From Xylaria sp. FL1777 (taxonomy: Eukaryota; Ascomycota; Sordariomycetes; Xylariales; Xylariaceae): DNA of 64,000 nucleotides. Made by a program: the position numbers and the translations under genes. Within the stretch, counting starts at the first letter, position 1. The number at the start of each line of letters is the position of its first letter. The stretch is from positions 372,001 to 436,000 of the forward strand of contig MU400512.1 of assembly GCA_022578965.1 (NCBI GenBank), given 5' to 3'. The notes beneath the pieces are model-generated. The model saw only the letters and a program-made list of their open reading frames with translations. It did not search any database and was not told where the DNA came from. Below are positions 1-12,483 of the stretch, piece by piece.

Positions 1-135
1 GTAATCGCCGCATTTTCTGGCAGTCTGACTCCACTGTTGCTGGAACCCGCGATCAGTTAACACAGTGTAGCCTACTCGTCACCTCTGTTCCTTCGCCGTT
101 TCCTTGAGCTACAGCTGTCTGAATTGCCATATCAT

Positions 136-3100
136 ATGGATCCGGGGTGCTCAAGTCACACTATGCTCCTCCTTCCTGACCAAACATATGAGAGCAAAGA
201 CCAGTCTTTTCTGTCCATTCTATGTGCAGAGTGCAGGTATCATTTCCATGTGACGACTTACAAGACTTGCACCAGAGGCTTGGACGACTCGCAGCATCCC
301 AGCCATATGCTCATCCCTTTCTCTACGGATCCACAAGGCCACAAACATGTGGCAGGAGATGCAAATTTCATCTGTGCTGTGGAAAATTGTTTCTACAGAG
401 TCAAAATCTCTGTGGTACCACCGAATCTTACTGCCTGGCAGATCGGTCTGTTGAGAGATGATAATAGAATTCTTCGTAATTTACAGGTGGCAAGAAAGGA
501 AGACCCTGACAGATATTCTGACATTCCGAGCACCTGGGGCGCTGGGACGACCGTTCCAACATTGGCTAAGTACCTTGAGGACCGTCTCGCGAAGCCTAGT
601 AGCGAAGTGCTGAAAATTAAGAAGAGAAACAAGAGATTCTGCGTCTCCTTCGGCAAGGATTTCGATGATCTTCTTCGATCGCTGGGCTTTGAAGAGAGAA
701 CTGACGAGGAGGGAGAAGAATGCTGGTATATTACCGAAGTTGAGCCAATCTCCAACGGATCCCCTACTCCGGTGGCCACCAGAAGAGCCCACTTGCAGGA
801 CACATTGGAAGAGTTACGAACATTTATATCTAGTTCGAATACTACCCCAGCCTGGGCAAAGCTCATGGATGCTTTCCCAGGGCACTTGCCACGTCGCGAA
901 GCCGACATTGTAGCAGCAAACACGATTTCAGAAGATGACTTGACACTGTTGGGGTGCTTAAAAGAATTTTCTCCCCAATGGTTCAGTTGGGCTGCTATTC
1001 TCTTGGCTGGTATATGCCCTTCCCGTCGGGATGCGTTTCTTGACGCTGGACTTCGCTGCATCCAGGAACGTAGTGAAGAAGCGTCACTAAGCATCATTAT
1101 GTATAAATCCCAGTTTGATCAAATGCCTTCAGTTGACGCCCAAGTCCAAGCTGCATTTGACTTCTTTGGTGCCTCCCTTGAGGACGGTAAAGATACTGGT
1201 CGCATCTTGAGCAAGTATCGTACCATAGTTCAAGCTGATGCAGCTGATTCGTTCAAAAGCGAAGCTTTTCAGCACCTTGAAATCATCAGCAACCATCTAG
1301 GTGCCGACCTGATAGGCGATGTTGCTCGAGGTGACTCTTTAGCCATTCCTACCCCTTCAATCAGTACAAATAGCAGGCGAATGAGCATCGGTTCAGCAAG
1401 TCGACTACTCAAAGTAGACGCAGCTTTCACTGCGGAGATTATCAGAGAATTCGCCGCTAATGTAGTAAGTGTCTGACTCTTCCAATATCCTGGATATTTT
1501 TGCTAATCCTCTGGGCCGAATAGGAAGAGCAGGTAGATCGGAGCAAAGTCGTTGAGGCACTTGAGGTATTAAGCGACCTCAAATTACAACAGGATAAATT
1601 TGCCGAAGCGCATAGTCTAAAAGACGCGGCGGATTTCCTACGGGCAACAGAGAATGCTGCAACGGGCCAACTCGACAACTCGAAAGTTGAGCAATCACTA
1701 ACCGAAGACCCTGCAACCCCCTTTACTGCTCCTCCAGGCCTGAAGAATATTGGGAACACTTGCTACTTGAACAGTCTACTGCAATACTTCTACAACGTCA
1801 AGCCTATTCAAGACATGGTTCTCAACTACGATCAAATCCAACTAGGGTTAGACGATGCATCAATCAATAACCGCCGGACCGGGGGCAATGGTACACGGGT
1901 GACTTTAGAGGAAGCTATTGTGGCTCGCCAGTGTAAGTGAAATATTCAATGACTACTGCGAGATTGCTGACTCTTGGAAGTTGTCGAAGAACTTCGCCGT
2001 CTGTTCCTAGAGCTACAGACTACAACAGGCGCTGCTGCCAGCCCGTCGCAAAAGCTTGCCAATACTGCATTATCATCTGCCAAGGAAATTCTCACTTCAC
2101 AAGATCAAAACCAACCGCCGCCGCTGCCAGCACGCCCTTCTCCAATCCCGCCGCTTTCTCCAAATAAAGAACTCAGTGCAGGAAATCTTACTGTCGAGCC
2201 TATCAACGAACTTCATTGTGTAGCAAGCTCTGAAAGTTCGCAAACACTCGTCAATGAGACAGATGACTCTGAGGCGGAAACTTTTGTCAAGGAGCAGACC
2301 AATACTTTCACTTCTGTTTTTCCCGGCCATGGCAGGGAGCTATCTCCCGAGGACAGAGCCCTTTCAGATACAGTCGAACATGTTGAAGATACCGCAATGG
2401 AAGACCCCCCTATACTTCTATCTTTAGAGCAGAAGGTTGCTCAAATTTCCCAACGTCTTGAGCGGTCTGACAGATCGGGGACCTCCCAACAAGATGTGGA
2501 AGAGATCATCGGCAATATTTTGGAGCACCTGATGCGTGCAATTCGCCCCGGTGGCCCAATGGAAGGTAAACCTAACCTTCAAGCAGACAAAATTACTGAA
2601 CTATTCTTTACTACTATCGTCAACTCTACTATCAAGACGATAGCTGAAGATGCGACGCTCGCTGGTGCTTCTTCCATTGACGAAGATATACTCAACGAAG
2701 AGGTCGTTCCTGAGCGGTGGATTACCGCATTCCCTCATCCCGACAAGGAACACAAGATGAAAAACAATCTATATGAGGCACTTGATAGATATTTTTCATA
2801 TGAACTTCTTTCTGATGGCAGTCTTGCTCGATATACCACCATACGTGCCCTACCACCTATTCTTCATATATGTATCCAGCGGAGCGATGCATCTGGCGTA
2901 AAGAACAAGAACCCGGTCATTATACCTGAGGAATTATACATGGATCGGTATATGGAAGCTGCGCCCGGCTCAGGCCTATGGAATTCTCGCAGACGGATAT
3001 GGGCAGTCAAAGAGCGGATCAAAGAACTCGAATCAAGGACATCCAGTAGTGTTGACACCATGTTTAAAATCCCTGGTTCACCCGGTTGGAACGCCTACAC

Positions 3101-3809
3101 AACTACCCAGACAAATCAGGAGCAATGCCCCCCCGATTACTACGATTCAATTGACCTAAAGAGCGAGCTGTGGCACGACTTCCCGCCGCGAAATAAACGT
3201 ACTCCCGAAATAGCCGAGCTTAGCCAATCACTCGATTCAAAACCTACCAAGAGGAGATCAATATCCTATAACCCAGGAACTGAAAGCTTTACCTTTGCTG
3301 ATACCCTGTGGCAAGCTGGCCAAAACGTGGACGATACGGATTGCTCGGATCTCCTTAATTTACGCAAAGAGGAAGCCTCAGCGTTTGATTCCATGAAACA
3401 GCACAAGTTCCTTTTGCATGCTATGATTTGTCATGGAGGTGGTATGAATGCTGGGCATTATTGGGTCTGGATACGAGACTTCAAGAAGCAGGTATGGTAC
3501 AAGTATAATGACAGCCTCGTAACCAAGGACTCCAGGAACTCGCAACAAGTCATTGATGAACTCAACAATAGTGGCGATCCATACTACGTGGCTTATGTTC
3601 GAGAAGAGCTGAAAGATGATCTCGTTGAAGTACCTCAACGAGCTCAGGCGGAGGAAGGTGATATCCGTATGACTAATGTCTCGGAGGAGTTGGAGGTGAT
3701 CGATAGTATCGCCGTCGACACTCCCCCCCAGCCAGCTAACAGTCCCGTCAACACACCCCTCTCGGAGACTGTAATGGGAGATGCTCCATCCTTTGAGTTA
3801 CAAGCGTAA
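136..3809 (+). CDS. Ubp2-type ubiquitin carboxyl-terminal hydrolase (N-terminus probably incomplete)
   Basis: Exons 136-1464, 1524-1932 and 1981-3809 give 1188 residues. Both introns (59 and 48 nt) start GTAAGT; the first carries a TGCTAAT-like branch site. The USP catalytic Cys box NIGNTCYLNSLLQY lies near residue 523, the FVEELRRLF segment spans the second splice, and the His box GGGMNAGHYWVWI with YNDSLV lies near residue 1072, so the active-site residues are present. The insert between the Cys and His boxes is long, as in fungal Ubp2, which trims Lys63-linked ubiquitin chains. ATG 136 is the first ATG in frame; from memory the family usually has about 100 more N-terminal residues, and a CAG acceptor at 112-114 would allow an exon further upstream. 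The family call is firm; the start is uncertain. Confidence 0.85.
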
Positions 3810-5498
3810 TGGAAGGGAAGCTCCGTGTTCACGTTTATGAGTGCATTGTAATCGGAGTTTGGCGATTTTGTAGGCTTAGCGTACCATACCCGTAGCGCCA
3901 CTAAAAGAATACAGTCTACTGTTGTACGCATCGTGAGCATGTTCTAGATTGTCTTCTGGGCCATTCATAGTGAGGCCGTTGCGAGGTCAATCCTTTTAGC
4001 CGAATTAGGGTTCCGCTAATGAAACGTGAGAAGCATCCATGCCGGCCTTCACAACTGCCTTTTCCTACGGATATACAGTGTAGCTTGTATTACCACTCAT
4101 TACGGTGTCATGATCTCGACAAGACAAAACCTCCGATCTACGCTAAGCTATTTAAAAGATTAGCAAAGTACTAGAAGTTATCAGTGTCACATGCTTTCTC
4201 AGGCACTCCTTTTAATGATATACCAAACTATAAGAAACTCTTAAACTAAGTTGTTGGTTTTCATTCAATAATCTACCCCAGCACTATTTAAAAATGCTGA
4301 AAGCGAACTAAGTGAAGAAGTCTATATGAGACCAAGAGGCTACAAAGGGCAAGGATTTCGTGTTCATGTATATAATGAGGTCTTCCCACCTTGCTCCCGA
4401 GGTAATTCAGTTAAATGCAACACTCATATTCCTACCATTTAATTAAGAAGCTAGAATACTACATGCCCTTTGCAACAACGAAGTTATACATCAACAGCTT
4501 AGCTATGAGCTCAAGCCTATATTTACTATGGCAGTATTCTTCTAGGGCACTAAAGGTTTGTTACCCATCGATAGCCTCTCTCCGAAAATAAGGACAGAGT
4601 ACAAAGGAGCCATATACATTAAGTTACCTGACCCAGCCTGAGCAAATCTAGCTTTGATTTCTCCCCTTTCAGTTTTGCTCTGATGGGCCTAAATAGCTGG
4701 TCTGGGACTTGTTGTATCTTATGCTGAGGCACCAGGTCTTGTAACCAGAGATTAGTAATGAAAAACTTAAAGCCAGACGTTACCTTGTTTTCATAATGAC
4801 TTGTTTAGCAAGGGCGTTTGCATACTGATATATATGTTTTTGAATAACATACATTATTTAATTAAGGTGTATTAATTAATAAATTTAATGCCTAACTAAT
4901 ATTTGCACAATATATAATAGTTACCGAGGTGGTGCGATATGCTACACTTTAACCAGGTGCAGCATAAAAGGCGGTAGCACATAGCAACAAGACAGCACAA
5001 TTAAAATTCTCTTAACATAAAGGTTATCATCCAAAAACAATAAGTAGAAAAAAATACTCACTTTATTAACATGATCCTGGATGCTTTAAATTCTACATTT
5101 CTAACATATCTAGGCAACTAGCCATTGTCCATTTGATACCTGTGAGCCAATGGCAGTCAAAGTACCCGATTCTTCTTCGTTCTCTTCCATTGTGTATGGC
5201 TATTGTAGGCGATTATCACTAACTAAATTCACGCTTAGGCCAGAGAAGAGTGAATGATGTGTTTGTCCCAGTCACAATGGTCTCCTAGGAGATGCACATC
5301 CTAAACCTCGGAATAGCCATGTTCCCGATCCGCTCCTCTCTACTTGAAAATTTTTTTCTCTTCCTTTAGACCTAAGCTATACGAAACTTGTTCATATTCT
5401 CCCCATCAAGCATCCTTCCACACTTTCATTAATACGTGCTAGTCTCTGAGTTGAGACCGCCGGTCTCTGACTTCTATCAAAATCTCTGGCCCTTGATA
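3810..5498. other. Intergenic, AT-rich
   Basis: I see no gene here. The stretch from about 4100 to 5100 is strongly AT-rich with runs of TAAT and ATTA, for example around 4850-4915, and has stops in every frame. It could be a decayed, RIP-mutated repeat, but no terminal repeat or transposase frame is visible. A short frame from ATG 5150 could be an upstream exon of the next gene, without clear support. Confidence 0.5.
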
Positions 5499-6642
5499 AT
5501 GTCTATCGCTCCGCCCGAATTCCTCCCAATCTTGTTTGGATATGGTAGCTTCGTTAGGAAGAAGGATGGAAGCGTACAATTTGATGGAAACGGGAATCCG
5601 ATTTATTTGATTCCCTCAACCGACGACTTTCTTGAGATGAAGCCCTCGAAAGAATCACGGCAGTACTGGCCAGTCCACGTCACTCAAAACATGCCAGTGA
5701 CTACTTCAGTTGTCCTTCTTAGCATTGTTGTCAATACTCATTGTGAAAAGGCAGATATGGTCACTGAAATCGGATATACTATATTCGATACCGCTACAAT
5801 CTACGACGGTGCGAAAGGCAGTCGAAAGAAGAAAATATCTGGGTGTGTGGCTCCAGGCCCCCGAGGTGAAAACATCACGAAGCTTGCACTCAGTCAGCAC
5901 TTCATTGTTGAGGATACGGCCGACCACCACCCTGGGACTTGCAACTCGCCGGCTCATACAGCCCAACCCTACCACTTCTCATACCGCAAATCAGGCTTCA
6001 TAAGCCGTGAAAAGGTATCAAAAACCCTTGAGGAAGCTTTCAACAAAGCTACTAATCAAGGGCTCACCCATGCGAGCATCGAGGAAGGAAATCGACGCGC
6101 CGTCATTCTAGTAGGTTGGGGCGACGCGAATCTACACTCACAGATTAAGGCTACTTCCTGGTACAAGAATAAGCAGTTATTTCAGCAGTGGGATATCAGA
6201 CGTCATCCACTAGTTCTCGAACGCCTCCCCAATCCAACATTCCTGACTTGCCTAGACACTTTCGGAATTCAGCACAGAGCCTAGTAAGTAATTATGCTGT
6301 CATTGTCGTCTTAGTTAGTCCAATCTACGATTATCAAGGCTTCTTGCTCGGACAGAGCTTTCTCTTTAAAGCAAAGCAATTACACATGTGCAAAGTGTCG
6401 ACACTAACACCGGATGTAGTGATAAAGAGATTGGACATAACGCTGGGAACCACTCAGCTTTTAGTATGCACTTACTCATTGGGCTGTGCTTTTTGACCCA
6501 GGAACAGCGAGCACATCTCAAATCGGGCCTGAACCTGGAACCAAACTCCAAGTTTCCTGGTGTCGAGAGTGTCCTAGCCAGGGATAATCGACCCCCCGGC
6601 TCTGCGCCGCTACCTCCCGGACGAGTTCCTATTTTACATTAA
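5499..6642 (+). CDS. Gfd2/YDR514C-like protein with RNase H-type fold (probable)
   Basis: Exons 5499-6283 and 6420-6642 are joined by a 136-nt intron (GTAAGT donor; CACTAAC branch and TGTAG acceptor), giving about 335 residues. The splice restores phase exactly. The protein resembles fungal proteins with a Gfd2-like domain: a strand leading to TEIGYTIFDT, a middle segment with HFIVEDTADHHPGTC, then a segment VILVGWGDANLHSQI and a C-terminal GHNAGNHSAF motif typical of DEDD-fold proteins. The first acidic pair expected just before the TEIG strand reads VVNTHCE, so nuclease activity is doubtful. The frame is open upstream to 5436 but only with GTG, and an upstream exon is possible. The fold assignment comes from motif order and memory, not a search. 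Confidence 0.6.
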
Positions 6643-8109
6643 CGAGGTAATATCGTGTGTAGTAGGTGGTTGAGTGACGCCTAGTTTGCTACAGTCGGAG
6701 GTATGCAGACTTGAGATTCGTTGAGCATTGTTGACTTTGTTTTTCGTTTTACAAGTCAACAAGCCACGGCAAAGACATAGTCTAACCTTGTCACCAGTTG
6801 ACTTGCCTCCCGATGCACATACAAATCTCATACCGCATTCTCCCTCGATGTACCCGATTATGTATGATTCACCGTTGTTAACTCGCCAGAAAATGGGCCA
6901 GTGGCTGTTGTTTGGCCAATATAAGATGGACAATGAAAGTAAGCGTATGTACTGCCTCATGTGCCGAACACTAATCCATATCTCTCCTATTCACCTTTTG
7001 CGGGTATTTCACGACCGAGAACTAACGATTATAGAATGGTATAGTTATCTAAGCCGAAAACCGCAAGCCATGCTCACCCCTTACTGCCGATTCTCGACGC
7101 GATAACACTTGCCTGGCTCTTTAGAGTACCACTATTATATTGCTTTCCTTGCTTCCTCTTGCAAGCCACGACGTAATTAAGAATAACACCGTGCTGTTAG
7201 CTTGAAGCCGGAAATAGCACGGCGTTCGAGCTGCCATGGAAACTCTACAAAGAGATCCTAGGAAGTGCAAAAGTATATTTTGCACACTCCTCCCGATACG
7301 GTGTTAGTAATGATGATATTTTCCTTAGTCAACCAAATAATAATTCTCTTGTGATGTTCCTATACTCTCATGTGTAATCCATCTTAGGTCAAAAAGAGAA
7401 CTCTGCTCCATCGCCCACCCTGGTCATCAAACACAATGTTGCCGGCTTTGAGTTTGGTTGTCAGACATGAAACTCCCCTTATACGAATTCATGATCTTAC
7501 TTTGAATCATTCCCTTCTCCTGTGATCCTCCAAAGTAGTGAATCCTATTACCCAGTCGACTAATCCGCTGTCCACTCCCCTTAATGAGCATCCGCCAAAC
7601 AACTATTAAAAAGGCTAGGGCGAGCATCCGATTATACAAAATATCCATAGCCTTAGGACCCAAGTCGGTCGAAAATCATCCCGCGCTTAAGTTAAGTTAA
7701 GTTGTCACGTTGGAGTAAATACCGGCTCGGTTAAACCACTAGCCCGATGAGCCTATATATATTACGATCTTTTCATTTGTTTTATAGCTAGCTAGCTCTT
7801 AGAACTTAGATCTTCTAAAAACTGTTCCCATGAGCCCTTCTAGAGAGTGCACTGGTCAACTTCCATATGACTAAGCATTTACACACCTAAACGCGACATA
7901 AGTATTATTCAACCCCTCCCAAGCATCATTTCCTATCCAGGTAACCTGTAAACAGCAAGGTGAAACCAGTGATGACGCAAAGCTGTCTGATTCTAAGCAA
8001 TGGCAGGTTACTATGGTACAAACATGAGGCTTAGACAGACATAAAGATCCCAGGGTTTGTGACAGATCATAGAGTCGAGAAACCGCCTTCATGCGGAACT
8101 GGCTGTTAA
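6643..8109. other. Intergenic
   Basis: No gene is supported. A 125-codon frame at 6728-7105 (+) and a 78-codon frame at 7427-7663 (-) show no domain, splice or composition evidence. The segment around 7740-7830 is AT-rich with repeated TAGC words. Confidence 0.4.
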
Positions 8110-9334
8110 CTATTTCAAAAAGTTGATAGTTTCCAATTGCTTAGGATCACCGACACTAAGGCTGATGTCCTTCAACTCATCAAGATCTTTCTTGGTGTCC
8201 TCGAGGTCTTTTGCGATCATTCCCCAAGCGTCAGCCCCTAATGGCACCCTGATTGGGATTCGGCCGCCTCGATTAATGACGTGATAGATAGCCCCGGCTA
8301 ACGCGCTTGGTTCTGCCCACAGACTGCGACCCTTCTCGCTCAACATGTGTGCTAACAAGACATTCGTGGGATAGCTTGGATTGTCATAGGCCGGGTGTCT
8401 CTCAGCCATGTGCTTCAGTGAAGAAGTCGCATAATTGGTTTTAACACCGCCAGGCTCGACGTTACATAGGTGAACTAATGGCCAATTGTGTTAGCACACA
8501 TCCTCATTCACCTGTCCCCCCAGATTTTAAGTCGTTCCAATTAGAGTCAGAGATGAGACTCAGAGGAGATGCTATTAATACTTACTATTCCATGAGCTAG
8601 GAAGCTCCTTCGCTACAGCTTCGGTCCAACCTTCCACTATGACACTCAGAGTCAGTTATCGCCATTTACGGGTGGTTTGTGTAAGTGCAACGAGCTTCTA
8701 GAATATGACTATTGCCTAAAAAGGGGTTGGTCCTGCTAACTAGGTACTTACCTGCGAACTTGCTGGCGTGATAGAACGAGCCTCCAGGATAGCCTGACCA
8801 GCCCCCCATAGAGCTCATGTTGACGATCACGCCACCCTGTTGGCCATTCTTGGCGTTTATGTCCCTCATGATGCCGAGAGCCCTCTTACTAACGTCTACC
8901 AAACCCCAGAAATTGGTGTCCATAAGGGTGCGAGACTCGGCATCCCCGGCACTCTCCGTGTCGCCAACAAGGGTATACCCTGCGTTATTGACCACGACAT
9001 CAATTCGACCGAACTTTTTCAGGGTTGTGTCGAGGGCGGCGTCAATTGACGCAATGGAAGTGACGTCTAATTCTAACTTAAGAACGCGCTCGTTGGTAGG
9101 TATGCTTGACAGGGCTGAGAGGCTCCGGGCTGTGGCTACGACCCGGTTTGAGGTTTGCGCGATGAGCTGGGCCAGCGCCTGGCCAATTCCTGAAGAGCAG
9201 CCAGTGACTAGACATATCGATCTCGAGTTAGATGCCTATCGCATTATTTTTAAAGATGACGTCGGAGTAGAATACTCACTGAACCAGACTGCATCTGAAG
9301 GTAGGTGATACGGTTTGGTGTTTGGTCGATCCAT
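8110..9334 (-). CDS. Short-chain dehydrogenase/reductase (classical SDR)
   Basis: Four exons on the minus strand (9334-9280, 9207-8752, 8636-8586 and 8474-8110) give 308 residues. All three introns start GTRAGT and end TAG, and every junction keeps phase. The Rossmann motif TGCSSGIG is assembled across the first splice near residue 20, NNAG follows in the middle, and the active-site Tyr and Lys are in YHASK. The segment across exons 2-4 reads ASKFAVEGWTEAVAKEL and then VEPGGVKTNY, the usual layout for fungal cytosolic SDRs. The product would be an NAD(P)-dependent oxidoreductase of unknown substrate. It is isolated from other metabolic genes here, so context does not help. The C-terminus (NFLK) is not a peroxisomal signal. 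Confidence 0.88.
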
Positions 9335-11199
9335 TGTATGCTCACTTGTCGGGCGTAGAAGTGAATGCTCTCAACACAGAATGTAGTGAGATGCCTCTGG
9401 GGTTTATATGTTTAAAAGTCACAACTATATCTATTCTTTTATGTTAAACACATATTTTCACACCCCGTATATTGCACCTGATTTATATTGCCGTCATAAC
9501 GGCATGGCTGTGCTCTATTAGCTCCGTAAGGTACTCGCATAAAGTCCGAGGCTAAGCCTTATGTCCATCATCCTGCATACATAGCATCCTTCTTCATGAC
9601 ATCAAAAACCTCTTTCATGCAAAGCCTAGTGTTCTTCCTGCTTAAAGAGGAAAATTTTATAGCTAATCAAGTATACTCCATTGTTTTGATTAGAATCTAC
9701 GCGACATGATACCGTAAAGAGAGCGGCGCAAAAGACGTAGATACAATATGTCATGTCCTCACACTGTCTATTATGGGTTTGAAGTTTTCCTAAGGGCATG
9801 TTATTACCTAAGCCCATAGTTGCTCGCTCATTCATTCATTCATTATTATCATCATTCTTGCTGCCCTATCGTCGTCAGTCCTCTAGCTCAACCTTAATAT
9901 TAGTCTGCTCCTCCTCTGCCAATTCTTCATCTTGGTCCTCCTATCATCTCATCTCTCCGGGATGCTTCGGGAGAAATTCCAACCCTCTTGATCAACGTCC
10001 CGATACGGGACCTTCTGTTGAACTGCCCAAAACATGAAACTTAAAGACGTGGATACCAAGCCGGGAAGGCAAATACCGACGTTCGCGAATACGCTAGGCA
10101 CTTCACCGCCATGCTAGAATAAATTGATATTGTAATGTGACTCAAGACCCCGTAGAAAAGCCGACTTGAAGTGTATTTCCGAATTATCTTCGTAATAGTG
10201 GGGGTTGGAGGACACGCGGTGATAGTGAGCATCTTCTATAATGAACTCATAACGATTCCTCCCCAGCTTTCTGATCAACAATCCAACACTGACGGGGAGC
10301 TATTTTCAACTCAAAAGTCCCCCGTGTATTGTCTATAGCAGTGGATCGTGATAAAGATTTCTTCATATCACTCCCGCAGATCTTCCTCAGCAACAGAGTG
10401 CTATCCGGACTGCAAAGTTAACAACGAGATACTTCGATAGGTGAAACATTAAATTCACAAAATAAAATAAGCTAACAACTGCTTCGTGATCTTGCTGAAT
10501 TCTTCTTTCACCCATTGGCAAAACTCCCAGCAGCCCAACAGAATTTCGGGGTACCTCCTGTTGATAGATATTAATATTTGCGCTAATCGATCGTCATACC
10601 AGAACATAATCGGCGCTACACAGGGAAATATTTTCAGACAACTGCGGAAGTTAACAAGAGCTATGAAGGCGAGGAACTGACGAACATCTAGAGGGCGCAT
10701 ATACGTGGCAGCCACTCGAGGGGATTCCACTAATTACCTTTGTGGTTTTGAAACTAGAGGTAACGCCGTGTGCTTAGGATAATATATGAAAACAAGACAG
10801 AGATTGGACCCGAGCATACGGTTAGGTAGATGCTTTAATAGTAGGAGAGTAAATATCATGAATACCAGGAGCTGGGTAAATGTGAACAGCTCCAGACCCA
10901 GGATTTTCTTTAAGCTATAATCATGAGCCTTGAAAGACCATAACACAGCACCTCACACAAGGGATATTTTTAGCAGTTAGTCGGGCTTTTTAATGATGGT
11001 AATAAGGTGGTAAACGCCCCGAACCCTCCACGCTAAGAAACAACAATGCCTTAATTTTCTCGTACCTAACGCCGGTGGAGCGCTGTTCCTACACCTCAGA
11101 TCCTCCGAATGGAAATCTCCATCGATTTCAGCAGTTATAAGGGGTGTAATAAGAGGATGGCAGGGTGTTGGGTTTCAAACAAGACTGAAAACTGAGCAC
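9335..11199. other. Intergenic
   Basis: Nothing convincing is coded here. There is a short ATTC repeat at about 9830-9850. Small overlapping frames at 10455-10730 and 10734-10946 (-) are AT-rich and could be remnants of a mobile element, but no motif is clear. Confidence 0.4.
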
Positions 11200-12483
11200 T
11201 CATTTACTTGAGCACTGCTGGGAGAGTTGGTAGCCTTGTAATACGACTTGAGTCAAACTTAGTAAAATTCCGGCCCCTCCTATAATCGAGATGAGCCAGA
11301 AAGTCCAATACCGCAACTTATCTCGCCTATCTCTGAGAAGGTCGCCAATTGATCGTGGCCTGACATTCTCAAGTTCCTTGGCTAGAAGCGCAACTCGGTC
11401 GTACAGCACACCAAAATCCTTTGACGCAAAATACACGGGTCGGTCTTCCGGTAACCATTCATTGTCCGCGTTTCCTTTCAGGTTCTTGTTAGTGCATAGC
11501 AGAGGCAGTAGTGTGTCGGCTGTCGCATGGGGCATCATGTTCGGGGAACTGATGCGACGGAATACTTTGTGTGCTTTCGGCGTTTGAGCAAAGAGGAGTC
11601 GGTAAGAGATCAAAACCTCTTGCAGAAACCCCCGAATATCGTCCCGATTTCCTCGAGGGTCTGCGGCTTGACCTTCTGTGCTGGCAAAGGCGAGAATAGC
11701 ATCGCCGTTTTGCAGCATGAAAGCACACATCGAGGGAAATGCGAAGAGTGATAGTGTTCTGCTTGATTTGTCATAGTCTAGATGCAAAGCGAGGCTTTCG
11801 ACCCATCGAAAGCGAACCCGTAGAAGGGTCTGAAGTAGGTATGCATTGATTTCCTGTGGCCACAATGCCGTCCAAGTAGCGACCGCTTTCGAACTCTCAA
11901 CCGCAGCCTGCGTAGCCTCTTCAGACCTAGCAGGAAGCAGATTCCCGAATGACTTGAGGAGAGCCGATAGAGGCCGGTCCGATAGATAAGCGGGCACTCT
12001 ATATGTATCAAAGACTAAGCCAGAGTCGACATCGCCTTCGTTGTGCTGGATGGCAAGCTCATTGAACGAACAAACATTCAAAGCTGGGAGATATAACATG
12101 GTTCTCCAACCTAAAACGGCGAAAATAAGAGTATGAAGCTGAGAAGGGTCGTTCGCGAGGTCTTTAGAGAAAACCTCCGACGTCAAAAGGTGCTCATTGA
12201 TGTCTTCAATGCTGCACCCTTCATTTTGGCTAACGAATCGTTCAATCTCGAGACTTAAAGCGTCGAACGCAGCTGGCTCGAATATAGGAGTTTCACCAAC
12301 AACGATGCTGCGTAACGGCCCGGAGATAGCCTGCATCTTCGTCGCAAGCCAGACAGTATACCAGCCTAGGTCAATCAAGCTCCTGTCTCTCCCTAGTACT
12401 ACATTCTTCGCAGCAAGTCGTCTCACCTTGCGAGTAAAGCGAAGCGTCTGGTATGGATGGATGCGTTGTCTTATTTGACCCAT
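11200..12483 (-). CDS. Uncharacterised protein with a single C-terminal membrane helix
   Basis: This single-exon gene codes for 427 residues from ATG 12483. I do not recognise the family. The N-terminus is basic (RQRIHPYQTLRFTRKVRRL), the middle is a mixed helical region with no catalytic motif I can name, and residues about 395-417 form one strongly hydrophobic helix (WLISIIGGAGILLSL) followed by a short polar tail, with no signal peptide. This is the layout of a tail-anchored or signal-anchored membrane protein facing the cytosol. It is transcribed away from the NB-ARC gene that starts about 640 bp further on, so the two could share a control region. The unbroken frame and sensible composition make it a probable real gene. 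Confidence 0.7.
   Translation of the reverse strand: MGQIRQRIHPYQTLRFTRKVRRLAAKNVVLGRDRSLIDLGWYTVWLATKMQAISGPLRSIVVGETPIFEPAAFDALSLEIERFVSQNEGCSIEDINEHLLTSEVFSKDLANDPSQLHTLIFAVLGWRTMLYLPALNVCSFNELAIQHNEGDVDSGLVFDTYRVPAYLSDRPLSALLKSFGNLLPARSEEATQAAVESSKAVATWTALWPQEINAYLLQTLLRVRFRWVESLALHLDYDKSSRTLSLFAFPSMCAFMLQNGDAILAFASTEGQAADPRGNRDDIRGFLQEVLISYRLLFAQTPKAHKVFRRISSPNMMPHATADTLLPLLCTNKNLKGNADNEWLPEDRPVYFASKDFGVLYDRVALLAKELENVRPRSIGDLLRDRRDKLRYWTFWLISIIGGAGILLSLTQVVLQGYQLSQQCSSK

Noticed and set aside
6728..7105. 125-codon plus-strand frame
   Set aside because: It has no motif or codon bias and is flanked by stop-rich sequence.
10455..10946. Possible retrotransposon remnant (VRQFLAFIAL resembling an RT/RNase H boundary)
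   Set aside because: The similarity is one short motif in AT-rich DNA; no other polymerase or integrase motif nearby.
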